Below are positions 57,555 through 64,000 of a DNA stretch of 64,000 nt, one piece after another. This stretch comes from Chromohalobacter sp. 296-RDG. GTDB lineage: Bacteria > Pseudomonadota > Gammaproteobacteria > Pseudomonadales > Halomonadaceae. The stretch spans positions 105,993 to 169,992 of the forward strand of contig NZ_JARANY010000002.1 of the NCBI RefSeq assembly GCF_029889885.1, written 5' to 3'. The first letter of the stretch is position 1. Each line of letters starts with the position of its first letter. The notes below the pieces were generated by a model. The model had not been told where the DNA came from. It did no database searches and was given only the letters and a program-made list of their open reading frames with translations. The translations under genes were made by a program, and so were the position numbers.

Positions 57555-58136
57555 ATGGAGTGGGTTCAAGAAAATTGGTTGGCAATTTACGGGGCCATCG
57601 TTGGTACGATAGCCCTCGCTCTAAATTTCGGGCGGTTTTGGTTAATGCTTCAGCGTGGGAGGAGAACTCTCAAGGTTGAATCAACTGTTTCAGAACAAGC
57701 TCAGCGGCATCTTGATCAATTAGCCAAACCAGAGGACCCCTTTGCACGTGGTTCTTTGCTCGGACCAATATTTGATGTGACTGTTATTAATTGCAGTCAT
57801 GTGTCAATGCATATTCATGATGTGGGCGTAGAAGTTGATGAGGCAGAGGGAAAGAGAGCTGTTCAGGCTTTAGTGCGAAGTGGTAGTCATGGCTTCCTCT
57901 CTCCTCTTGCCAAGTCGGGCGGGGATGATTTGCCTGCTGGATCAAGGCGATCATACCCTATCTGGCTGAAACGCAGTTACACACTTCCTAAAGTAATCGG
58001 ATGCTATGTAATCGACCAAACAGGTAAAAGATATAAAGGTAAGTTTAAGTCTGTGGGTGAAGAGCTTGTTGTCCCAGATAAACCAGAGGAGCCTAAAAAA
58101 TCAATGCAGCCGACTGGTAACACGTCGGCTGATTGA
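57555..58136 (+). CDS. orphan single-span membrane protein
   Basis: The 193-residue protein has one N-terminal membrane span (NWLAIYGAIVGTIALALNF, residues about 7-25), followed by RRTLKVESTVSEQ and a soluble beta-rich region with FDVTVINCSHVSMHIHDVGVEV and YPIWLKRSYTLPKVIGCYVI. This is a layout seen in small phage- or island-encoded proteins of unknown role. The last codons (SMQPTGNTSAD) are encoded by a hairpin (58107-58131), so the C-terminus seems to have been created by a repeat. The ATG at 57555 is the only sensible start. Confidence 0.65.
   Translation: MEWVQENWLAIYGAIVGTIALALNFGRFWLMLQRGRRTLKVESTVSEQAQRHLDQLAKPEDPFARGSLLGPIFDVTVINCSHVSMHIHDVGVEVDEAEGKRAVQALVRSGSHGFLSPLAKSGGDDLPAGSRRSYPIWLKRSYTLPKVIGCYVIDQTGKRYKGKFKSVGEELVVPDKPEEPKKSMQPTGNTSAD
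58107..58131 (+). repeat. hairpin forming the 3' end of the 57555 gene
   Basis: CAGCCGAC (58107-58114) and GTCGGCTG (58124-58131) are perfect arms with a 9-base loop. The gene's stop codon lies 3 bases downstream. It could act as a terminator or be part of a larger repeat that continues into copy 4 of the short element. Confidence 0.65.
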
Positions 58137-58162
58137 AAAGTTATGTGAGAGCGGCCTAAGCG

Positions 58163-58182
58163 ACCGCTCTTGGCCGTTAGCA
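58163..58182 (+). repeat. CCGCT(C/T)-TGGCCGAAA element, copy 4
   Basis: ACCGCTCTTGGCCGTTAGCA, 27 bases after the 57555 gene stop and 21 bases before the transposon end. Confidence 0.6.
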
Positions 58183-58195
58183 GCCAGTCCCTCAA

Positions 58196-58203
58196 AAAAT
58201 AAA
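58196..58203. repeat. target-site duplication, left copy
   Basis: AAAATAAA directly abuts the left inverted repeat and is repeated exactly at 63406-63413. Eight bases is the length expected for ISL3-family insertion. Confidence 0.88.
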
Positions 58204-58226
58204 GGGTATCCGGATTAAGTGGTTGA
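58204..58226 (+). repeat. left terminal inverted repeat of the ISL3-type transposon
   Basis: Begins GGGTATCCGGATTAA and ends TGGTTGA. It is the reverse complement of 63383-63405 at 22 of 23 positions, the single difference being base 16. Confidence 0.93.
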
Positions 58227-58251
58227 CGATCCTTGCTGCTCCATCAATACC

Positions 58252-59553
58252 TTAATCCTCCCAGAAGGTTGATAGATCGACGCCGAAGTTCTTCTCTGGC
58301 TCTGGGAGCCCCATGCTGTAGGTAATGGTGGCCTTGCCTAGGAATGGGGATTCCTTGGTCTGCGGTGCCCTTTTCTTGTGCTTGGTGGTGTATAGCATCC
58401 GGGCTCGCATCACCTCGAATGAATAGCCTCGCCCATCGCGGTTCTTGTCCTTGGCCAACCGGTTAATCGACTCCGTAAAGGCGTTGGTGATCGGGGTGTC
58501 GGTCTCGAAGTAGGTCAGCATCTCTTCACGCCAGCCGCTGACGGCGCTGACGAGATCCTTCCAGACCTCCTTCTGCCCCTGCGGGATATCGTCAATCCAG
58601 GCAGCTAGCGCCTTCTCAGCATCACGCCGGCTGGTGCAGTCCCAGATGTGGTAGAACCGCTCCTTGTGCTTGTAGGCTACCAAGAGCTGAGGGAAGGTCC
58701 CTGTCCAGGTCTCCATAATGAGCCGTTCACGGTCTGAGATATCGTAAGCGCGCTTCAGCAGGATTTTTCGATCACCCTTGAGGGTTCGACGCTGGTTGGC
58801 CTTCAGTTCCTTCCTAAGGTCCTTGCGGACCTTCTCCAAAGCTTCGTTGGCCATGCGCACGACGTGGAACTTATCGACCACGATGCGGGCCTGTGGAAGA
58901 ACCGCCTGAACAGCGCGGCGGTAGGGCTTCCACATATCCATGCTGACGATCTCCACATTGTGGCGGTCGGTCATGTTCATGAGGCGCTTGGTCACGGCAT
59001 CCTGCTGACGACCGGGCAGAAGGTCCAGCAGGGTTCGCTCCTCTAGGTTGGTCAGAATACAACGGTAGCGGCGGTTTAAGTACAGCTCGTCGATTCCCAG
59101 ACAGCGCGGCGTCTCGAAGCGGTGCCAAGCCGCCAGAAACTCGGCTTTCTTCTTGAAGATCTCGCGGACGGTCTTCTCGTCGAGGCCCGTGGTATCGGCA
59201 ACGTATGCGAAAGGGTGGTTGAACGCTTCCTTCTCGACGTGGCTGTAAAGTCTCCGCGTCATGCGGTGAGTGTCCACCATTTCAAGGAGGGATGGGCGGA
59301 ACGTCTTTCCACAGGCTCGGCAGGTGTACCGGCGACGGACAACCCAGAGAGTAACCCGCTTTCCGTGGATGGGAAGGTCACGGTAAGCCACGTCTCGCTT
59401 CCCGAACCTGACGAACTCACCTTCTACTCCACACTCCTCGCAGGCTATAGGCTCAGGGGCGTCTACCTGGAAATGGAGGTCATGCTCTTCCACCTTGGTG
59501 CCTAAGACGAAATACTCCGGCAGGTGGAGGATGTTGTCTGGCAAATTGGTCAC
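58252..59553 (-). CDS. tnpA: ISL3 family transposase
   Basis: The 433-residue protein has an N-terminal zinc-binding region (ACEECG and CRACGK), a helix-turn-helix (VADTTGLDEKTVREIFKKK) and the DDE catalytic core: Asp in LGIDELYLNRRY, Asp in EIVSMDMWKPYRRAV, and Glu in NAFTESINRLAKD. HVVRMANEALEKVRKDLRKE is a typical ISL3 segment. All expected acidic residues are present, so it should be functional. The stop lies about 25 bases inside the left terminal repeat. It presumably mobilises the whole 58204-63405 unit. Confidence 0.96.
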   Translation of the reverse strand: MTNLPDNILHLPEYFVLGTKVEEHDLHFQVDAPEPIACEECGVEGEFVRFGKRDVAYRDLPIHGKRVTLWVVRRRYTCRACGKTFRPSLLEMVDTHRMTRRLYSHVEKEAFNHPFAYVADTTGLDEKTVREIFKKKAEFLAAWHRFETPRCLGIDELYLNRRYRCILTNLEERTLLDLLPGRQQDAVTKRLMNMTDRHNVEIVSMDMWKPYRRAVQAVLPQARIVVDKFHVVRMANEALEKVRKDLRKELKANQRRTLKGDRKILLKRAYDISDRERLIMETWTGTFPQLLVAYKHKERFYHIWDCTSRRDAEKALAAWIDDIPQGQKEVWKDLVSAVSGWREEMLTYFETDTPITNAFTESINRLAKDKNRDGRGYSFEVMRARMLYTTKHKKRAPQTKESPFLGKATITYSMGLPEPEKNFGVDLSTFWED

Positions 59554-59671
59554 ACAATTCCCTTACTGGCCCAGCTTGCCAGAAGGCAACAGGGCCTTGA
59601 TCCCACATGATCATAACCTCCGATGGTTTGCAAGATTACGGAGCCCATCAAATCACTTAAAAGAAAGCTTC

Positions 59672-59687
59672 ATTAATTGGATAATCC
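59672..59687. repeat. possible degenerate internal inverted repeat
   Basis: ATTAATTGGATAATCCC lies beside the transposase start and, read in reverse complement with one gap, resembles the terminal repeat (GGG, TATCC, ATTAA in order). It could be the old right end of a transposase-only element, or chance. Confidence 0.25.
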
Positions 59688-59728
59688 CGGTACCGCTGGG
59701 ATATGTGTTAAATGTGTTCAGACAGGTA

Positions 59729-60256
59729 CTAATCAATGACCCCCGGATAACGCTTTTTAGCTCGGTAGAGACGATAAATCGTTATAGAATTGGTCAAAAT
59801 CACGAGTGCTTCGGCCAGTGCCCCCCCGACCGAGCCAGCCAGGATATGGCTGAGTGTCCATGCTAGTGCTGCCAGGCCTAGCGAAACACGCATTGGAATA
59901 CCCCGGAGCAAAAACATGCCCACCGTACCCAGCACCATTGCCACAATGGCGGGCAGGTCTGCCCAGCTCTGCCAGGTAAGCACGGAAGCCACGCCACTTG
60001 CCGCCAACACAACTACCATCGCTATCTTACTGCCCGGATAGTGGCGTGCGAGTGCAACGCGCGCGATCACCAGCAGCGACAAGGCAGCGGCAGTCCAGCT
60101 CTCAAAAAGCATGAACTGTAAGGCGAAGGCCACGTTGGCGGAGAGCAGCAGCATCAATAGCCGATCGTCCTGCTTGCTGGAAAAGGCCCAGACGCAGAGT
60201 GCCAGCGACACCAGACCAAAAAACTGACCGGCCACCGTGCTATAGCTTTCGAACAT
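59729..60256 (-). CDS. YgjV family inner-membrane protein (transposon passenger)
   Basis: The 175-residue protein is almost entirely hydrophobic, with about six predicted membrane segments. It follows the YgjV (Imp-YgjV) pattern: GQFFGLVSLALCVWAFSSKQDDRLL, LLSANVAFALQFMLFESWTAA and ALAEALVILTNSITIYRLYRAKKR. The function of YgjV is unknown; a transport or membrane-structure role is often suggested. It is the last gene of the passenger operon, 18 bases after the aldolase gene, inside the transposon. Confidence 0.78.
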   Translation of the reverse strand: MFESYSTVAGQFFGLVSLALCVWAFSSKQDDRLLMLLLSANVAFALQFMLFESWTAAALSLLVIARVALARHYPGSKIAMVVVLAASGVASVLTWQSWADLPAIVAMVLGTVGMFLLRGIPMRVSLGLAALAWTLSHILAGSVGGALAEALVILTNSITIYRLYRAKKRYPGVID

Positions 60257-60274
60257 AGAACTACATACTCCGCA

Positions 60275-61171
60275 TCAACAAGGCAGTTGAAGCTTATCCA
60301 ACTGCTTGGCAAGCGCCTTTCGGTCTGTTCCTTCAAGCGCTTTAAGTGGCAGCGGTAAGCAGGGAGACGCGGCCAAGCCCTTGAGTTCCGCTGCCGTGGC
60401 TACCACACGTAGACTGCCGCCATGTTGGCTGAACAGTGCCCATAGCGGGTTCAAGCTTTCGGAAAGGCGCAAGGCTTCCTGGCTATTGCCTGCTTGGGAA
60501 GCACGAGTGATGGCCAGGGCTGTCTGTGGAAACAGGCCGCCAATCACCGAATACCAAGCCTCACATCCCGCATTCAGGCCTGTGGCTGCCAAGGGGTCAC
60601 CGCTGACCCCGATCGTGACATGAGACGGGATGAGCATTCGCAGATGCTCGACACGCACCCTGGCAGCTTCAGGTTCTGCTGGAACGCCTGGAATCTTGAT
60701 GGAGCCGACGTTGGGAAGTTGGGCGATGCGCCCATGTAGCTCGTCACTGAATTCGAAATGGGTGGTGCCAGGGTTGTCGTAGACACATAGCGGCACTGAC
60801 AATTGGCGTGTCACGGTTTCGTAGAGTCCGAAGACTTCATCCTCGGATAGTTTCTGGTACGACATCGGAGCCAGTAGCACAGCGCTCGCCCCCGCCGCCT
60901 GTGCATCTTCGGCTAGAGCCAACACCTCTTGGGTACTCAAGGCGCTGATGCCAATGATGACTGGGACATCACCGGCATGCTTCACCGCAAGCTGCGCAAT
61001 GCATGTCCGCTCCTGCCGAGTGAGATAGGCGTAATTCCCCGTCGACCCCAGCGCACCGATGGAATCGACGCCCGCATCGGCCAGGCGCTCGATCAGTCGT
61101 ATAAAGGCTATCTCGTCGACTATGCCATGCTTCATGGGAGTCAAGGGAAAGGCACTCAGGCCGGAAAACAT
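60275..61171 (-). CDS. DapA/NAL family aldolase (transposon passenger)
   Basis: The 298-residue TIM-barrel protein belongs to the dihydrodipicolinate synthase / N-acetylneuraminate lyase family. It shows the substrate-binding GALGSTGNYAYLTRQE, Tyr in CVYDNPGTTHF, and the Schiff-base Lys in VGSIKIPGVPAE. The start at 61171 (MFSGLSAFPLTPMK) follows GAGGAG. True DapA enzymes feed lysine synthesis, but this divergent member in an export-linked operon may act on another keto acid. It lies between lysE (68 bases) and the ygjV-like gene. Confidence 0.82.
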   Translation of the reverse strand: MFSGLSAFPLTPMKHGIVDEIAFIRLIERLADAGVDSIGALGSTGNYAYLTRQERTCIAQLAVKHAGDVPVIIGISALSTQEVLALAEDAQAAGASAVLLAPMSYQKLSEDEVFGLYETVTRQLSVPLCVYDNPGTTHFEFSDELHGRIAQLPNVGSIKIPGVPAEPEAARVRVEHLRMLIPSHVTIGVSGDPLAATGLNAGCEAWYSVIGGLFPQTALAITRASQAGNSQEALRLSESLNPLWALFSQHGGSLRVVATAAELKGLAASPCLPLPLKALEGTDRKALAKQLDKLQLPC

Positions 61172-61239
61172 GGCTCGATTCTCCTCAGCGAACGGACAAT
61201 AAATGATGGCCTTGGATGAAAGACTCATGTCCCTCCCGG

Positions 61240-61860
61240 TCAGGCCTCACGGTTGGCAATCGCCACTAGCACTCCCAAGGTCATCATGGTGGCCCCTGAC
61301 AGCCGGGACAGGAGGCGCTCCCTGGCTGCCTTGGCAACCCCCGACCCGACGATTCGGCTCGCGGCAAAAACGGCAACCAAGTCCACCGTACTGTTCAGCA
61401 GGACGCATATGCTCCCGAGTAGGATAAACTGAGGGGCCATGGCTTGCTGCGCCGATACGAACTGGGGAATAAAAGCCAGAAAGAACATGGCAGTCTTCAC
61501 GTTCAGCGTCTCGACTATGATGCCATCCCTAAATGCCTTGGCAGGACCGGCTCGCCTGACGGCAAATGACCCTGAGTCATCCGGCTTGGACAAGATCATC
61601 TTGATACCCAGATAGATCAGATAAGCTGCTCCGAGGTACTTCACGACCATAAAAGCCATCGCCGACTGGGCAATCAGCAATGACAGGCCCAAGGCTGCGG
61701 CTAACACATGCACTAGGCCGCCCAAGGACAAGCCCAGTGTCGAGGCAATGCCTTCCACCCTGCCGCCAGCGACGGTGCGTGCCACCACATAAGCGACACC
61801 GGGGCCGGGGATGATAGCCAGCAGCGTGGCTGCCATCAGAAAGCTGATCGTGGGAAGCAT
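61240..61860 (-). CDS. LysE/RhtB family amino acid exporter (transposon passenger)
   Basis: The 206-residue protein has the LysE/RhtB layout of six membrane segments: LAIIPGPGVAYVVARTVAGGRVEGIASTLG with the conserved PGP, KYLGAAYLIYLGIKMI, and FRDGIIVETLNVKTAMFFLAFIPQF, where the NVKTAMFF loop is typical. It exports amino acids or related compounds across the inner membrane. Nine bases separate it from the B3/B4-domain gene, so these two are coupled, and the upstream regulator gene is probably its control. Confidence 0.9.
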   Translation of the reverse strand: MLPTISFLMAATLLAIIPGPGVAYVVARTVAGGRVEGIASTLGLSLGGLVHVLAAALGLSLLIAQSAMAFMVVKYLGAAYLIYLGIKMILSKPDDSGSFAVRRAGPAKAFRDGIIVETLNVKTAMFFLAFIPQFVSAQQAMAPQFILLGSICVLLNSTVDLVAVFAASRIVGSGVAKAARERLLSRLSGATMMTLGVLVAIANREA

Positions 61861-61869
61861 GACCTTCTC

Positions 61870-62574
61870 CTAGGGTGTATTGCCGGGGTCTATGCTGATC
61901 AGCCGGGTGTCGATGACGGCATCCGGCATCATATGGCGCAACCCTTGAACGAGACGATCCCCGGCCTCGTCAAGCGCGTCCAGCGGCATCGCAGGTAGGC
62001 TTTCCAGAATGAACCACATACGCGTCGCATCAGCACTCAGCCGGGTCCGAATCCCTTGCCGCCAATTCCAGCGTCGACAGGTCACCCCGATATCGTCCCG
62101 CCACACAACTTCCCCATTACGGGGAGACTCATAGGCCACCGCGCCATCCTTCATGGTATCGAACGATTCCGTTCCCTTGGCAATAACCAGACTTGGTTCT
62201 CCGACATAGGCCGCAATATTCTCGCCACCGACCGGCAAGGCATACTCGATGCTGATCGCATTGTATAAATCAACGACGGGATCAATGCTAGGCAGGCTGC
62301 CGTCGCGCAGTACCCGCTTGCGCAGTGCATCGGAGGAGCAGGGGGTGCGCTGTGGTTTGGCGCCGAAGGCACGGAACACCTCGGCCCAAGCCGACGAGTG
62401 TGCCTTGGCCCAGGCAACATCCCCCTTGGCTAGCGACCGACAGGCACGGGACAGGGCCTCGGATGCTATATCCGTGTCGACGATCTGCGCTGCCTCTACG
62501 CTGATGCTAAGGGCACGAAATCCCGGTGCGATGCGGGATACCCCTGAATCAATTGACGGCAAGACGGAATACAC
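61870..62574 (-). CDS. B3/B4 tRNA-binding domain protein (transposon passenger)
   Basis: The 234-residue protein is a free-standing B3/B4 domain like that of the phenylalanyl-tRNA synthetase beta chain, where it edits mis-charged tRNA. The hallmark DPVVDLYNAISIEYALPVGGENI followed by AYVGEPSLVIAKGTESF is clear. The N-terminal part starts FRALSISVEAAQIVD. Stand-alone members may clear unwanted amino acids from tRNA or bind an amino acid analogue. It is the first gene of the minus-strand passenger operon, divergent from the XRE-cupin regulator. Confidence 0.85.
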   Translation of the reverse strand: MYSVLPSIDSGVSRIAPGFRALSISVEAAQIVDTDIASEALSRACRSLAKGDVAWAKAHSSAWAEVFRAFGAKPQRTPCSSDALRKRVLRDGSLPSIDPVVDLYNAISIEYALPVGGENIAAYVGEPSLVIAKGTESFDTMKDGAVAYESPRNGEVVWRDDIGVTCRRWNWRQGIRTRLSADATRMWFILESLPAMPLDALDEAGDRLVQGLRHMMPDAVIDTRLISIDPGNTP

Positions 62575-62585
62575 TGGAGAATCTT

Positions 62586-62619
62586 TTAGTGACCAATTTA
62601 TTCCATGTTAGTGAACAAT
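62586..62619. promoter_or_regulatory. direct-repeat operator candidate of the XRE-cupin regulator
   Basis: TTAGTGACCAAT (62586-62597) and TTAGTGAACAAT (62608-62619) start 22 bases apart, about two helix turns, so both face the same side of the DNA. The second overlaps the regulator start codon and the first lies in the promoter space of the divergent B3/B4 gene. Confidence 0.6.
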
Positions 62620-63220
62620 GACCAATAAAGTCAATATAACGACCGACCCGGGCGCCGATGCGGAGTCCATCAGCCAGGCCGTCGCCAGTAAGCTCAAAGC
62701 GTATAGAAAAGAGCAGAAGCTTTCCCTCGACGAGCTATCCCGACGTGCGGGCATCAGCAAGGGAATGCTGGTCGAGATGGAAAAAGGGCTCGCCAATCCC
62801 AGTATCGCCATCCTGTGCAAGGTAGCAGCAGCGCTCGGTGTATCAGTGGCGGACATTGTGAATGTCGCCAGCCCCCCGGCGGTGCACCTGATTGAGGGCC
62901 AGGATATCCCGACGCTATGGACTGGCTCCAAGGGAGGCACTGCCCGACTGCTTGCGGGTACAAGCGGACCCAACATGATCGAAATGTGGCGTTGGGAGAT
63001 GCAACCTGGGGAGCTATTTAAGGCGCTCAGCCATCCGAATGGAACGTATGAGCTGTTTCATGTAGAGCGAGGAGAACTGAGGATAGAAGTCGGTGAAACC
63101 GAGCTGATCGTTCCAACTGGCTGTTCAGCCGTGGCAAGGACGGACGTACCCCATCTGTACGCTAATGATGGCGAATCCAGGCTTGTATTTACTATGACTG
63201 TTGTCGAGCTACATCAGTAG
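62618..63220 (+). CDS. XRE-cupin transcriptional regulator (transposon passenger)
   Basis: The 200-residue protein joins an N-terminal XRE helix-turn-helix (VASKLKAYRKEQKLSLDELSRRAGISKGMLVEMEKGLANPSIAILCKVAAAL) to a C-terminal cupin (LSHPNGTYELFHVERGELRIEVGET and VPTGCSAVARTDVPHLYAN). Such proteins often sense an amino acid or polyamine and control an export or degradation operon. It is divergent from the B3/B4-lysE-aldolase-ygjV genes and overlaps a direct repeat that is likely its own site. It is the rightmost gene in the transposon. Confidence 0.9.
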   Translation: MTNKVNITTDPGADAESISQAVASKLKAYRKEQKLSLDELSRRAGISKGMLVEMEKGLANPSIAILCKVAAALGVSVADIVNVASPPAVHLIEGQDIPTLWTGSKGGTARLLAGTSGPNMIEMWRWEMQPGELFKALSHPNGTYELFHVERGELRIEVGETELIVPTGCSAVARTDVPHLYANDGESRLVFTMTVVELHQ

Positions 63221-63382
63221 TTGCCGGTATTTTAAATATTTGGCCATTACATTTTTCTATGGCGCAAGAGCCCGGGCAATCAGCTGCTTGGGACTCCAAG
63301 CCTGGTTAGATGCATAACAATAAGCATCAACCATTTTATCCGGCGAGAAGATTTGAAGATCCCTTTGACTCGCAATCTAAAA

Positions 63383-63405
63383 TCAACCAGTTAATCCGGA
63401 TACCC
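63383..63405 (-). repeat. right terminal inverted repeat of the ISL3-type transposon
   Basis: TCAACCA to GGATACCC. Reverse complement of the left repeat at 22 of 23 positions, immediately followed by the AAAATAAA duplication. Confidence 0.93.
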
Positions 63406-63413
63406 AAAATAAA
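63406..63413. repeat. target-site duplication, right copy
   Basis: AAAATAAA, identical to the left copy at 58196-58203. Confidence 0.88.
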
Positions 63414-63427
63414 TAGTGCCGTGAATA

Positions 63428-63459
63428 GCCGGTGCTGCCCCCATGGAGGCAGCACCGGC
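63428..63459 (-). terminator. terminator between the transposon and radC
   Basis: GCCGGTGCTGCC (63428-63439) and GGCAGCACCGGC (63448-63459) are perfect 12-base arms with an 8-base loop. On the minus strand it lies 27 bases after the radC stop and is followed by an AT-rich run, so it most likely ends the radC transcript. Confidence 0.75.
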
Positions 63460-63486
63460 GTTATGTCGTGATGAAGTGACTCGCGG

Positions 63487-63984
63487 TCACAGGTACCCCA
63501 GCTCCGCAAAGGACTCACATCCCCCGCTCCCGACCACCACATGGTCGATCACCCGGATCTCTACCAGTCCTAGTGCTTCCTTGAGCCGCTGGGTGATGCG
63601 CCGGTCGGCGTCACTGGGCGCAGCATCGCCCGAGGGGTGGTTGTGGACCAGAATGACGGCGGCGGCATTGCAGGCCAGGGCTTGCTTGACCACTTCGCGG
63701 GGGTAGACGCTGGCCGAATCGATGGTACCGCGAAAGAGTTCCTCGAAGCGGATGACACGATGCTGGCTGTCGAGGAACAGGGCGCTGAACACCTCGTGCT
63801 CATAGTCCTGCATCAGCACCTGGAGATACTCGACGGCCGAGGCTGGCTGGTTGATCTTGCGCCCCTTGGCCAGTCGGCGCCGGGCGAGCCGTTTGGCGAT
63901 CTGCAGCAGCTCGCCTTCGGTCACCGCCTCGGTGACGTGATAGGTGCCGGCGACTTCGCCGGCAATCAATTTACGGTGGGTCAT
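63487..63984 (-). CDS. radC: RadC-family JAB-domain protein (mobile-element type)
   Basis: The 165-residue protein carries the JAB/MPN metal motif VHNHPSGDAAPSDAD at about residues 111-126 with the preceding conserved Glu in VKQALACNAAAVILVHNH context, and FLDSQHRVIRFEELFRGT as second family block. It lacks the N-terminal helix-hairpin-helix domain of chromosomal RadC (about 220 residues) and so matches the short YeeS/RadC type found on integrative elements and satellites. The role is unproven; a part in element maintenance is often proposed. The ATG at 63984 is near the window end and is preceded by GAGGAG. Confidence 0.88.
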   Translation of the reverse strand: MTHRKLIAGEVAGTYHVTEAVTEGELLQIAKRLARRRLAKGRKINQPASAVEYLQVLMQDYEHEVFSALFLDSQHRVIRFEELFRGTIDSASVYPREVVKQALACNAAAVILVHNHPSGDAAPSDADRRITQRLKEALGLVEIRVIDHVVVGSGGCESFAELGYL

Positions 63985-64000
63985 GGTGTGTCTCCTCAGG

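Larger units (their letters stand above)
58204..63405. mobile_element. 5.2-kb ISL3-family transposon carrying five passenger genes
   Basis: The element is bounded by 23-bp terminal inverted repeats and by an exact 8-bp duplication AAAATAAA. It holds the transposase at its left end (minus strand), then on the minus strand a YgjV-like membrane protein, a DapA/NAL-type aldolase, a LysE exporter and a B3/B4-domain protein, and last a plus-strand XRE-cupin regulator. Ordinary ISL3 elements are about 1.3-2.3 kb with the transposase only; passenger-bearing relatives such as ISPpu12 are known. The intact ends and duplication indicate recent insertion. Confidence 0.92.

Noticed and set aside
58146..58190. 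Integron attC-like site (GCCTAAG ... CGTTAGC) near copy 4 of the short element
   Set aside because: The GTTAGCA core does not fit the GTTRRRY consensus and no integron integrase is in the window.
37980..64000. CRISPR array or tRNA attachment site at the island edge
   Set aside because: No regularly spaced direct repeats and no tRNA gene were seen in this range.

Overview
The window looks like the chromosome of a halophilic gammaproteobacterium, most likely a Halomonadaceae member (Halomonas/Chromohalobacter type). The basis is the gene order ubiA-ubiC-rubB-hupB, the oxyR-recG pair and the spoT-rpoZ-gmk block, the high GC content of the core, and the Na+/H+ antiporter and TRAP/TTT uptake genes. 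The genus is an inference from gene order and protein character, not from a search.

Bases 1-17350 are core genome: ubiquinone entry enzymes (ubiA cut by the window edge, ubiC), a rubredoxin reductase without a rubredoxin, HU, a YccS-type membrane protein, recG-oxyR, thpR-ridA-spoT-rpoZ-gmk, an MFS transporter, pyrC and a histidine phosphatase. Bases 17350-26550 hold efflux and stress genes. These include an MFS gene behind an 18-bp palindrome and a MarR regulator with a near-ideal operator, divergent from an SDR / old-yellow-enzyme / cupin / Bcr-type efflux set. A CynX-like transporter and a solitary DUF3883 nuclease-like protein follow. Bases 26835-36761 are a catabolic locus controlled by a divergent IclR regulator: CaiB-type CoA-transferase, citryl-CoA-lyase-like enzyme, TAXI-TRAP uptake system, SMP-30 lactonase, amidase and NhaC antiporter. 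Its substrate is unknown.

At about 37000-37970 a TTT (tctC/tctB) uptake locus is broken by a deletion, a frameshift and a truncation. From there to the right edge the DNA is accessory. First comes an AT-rich stretch with an RHH-like protein, an AlpA-type regulator and an inovirus Gp2/YfjJ-like protein. Then comes a 12.7-kb defence block, hsdM-hsdS-(DUF262/DUF1524)-darT-darG-unknown-hsdR-ygjP, in which a GmrSD-like nuclease and a complete DarTG toxin/antitoxin pair sit inside a type I restriction-modification operon. Then come AT-rich orphan genes, including one whose N-terminal half carries an R-N-x-x-x-H motif as in HEPN ribonucleases. Each of these is followed by a short repeated element.

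The most striking structure is a 5.2-kb transposon at 58204-63405. It has 23-bp terminal inverted repeats matching at 22 positions and an exact 8-bp duplication (AAAATAAA) on both flanks. It contains an ISL3-family transposase plus five passenger genes: YgjV-like membrane protein, DapA/NAL-type aldolase, LysE exporter, B3/B4-domain protein and a divergent XRE-cupin regulator with its own direct-repeat operator. It is therefore not a plain insertion sequence but a small metabolic/export transposon. It landed between an orphan gene and a mobile-element-type radC at the window end.
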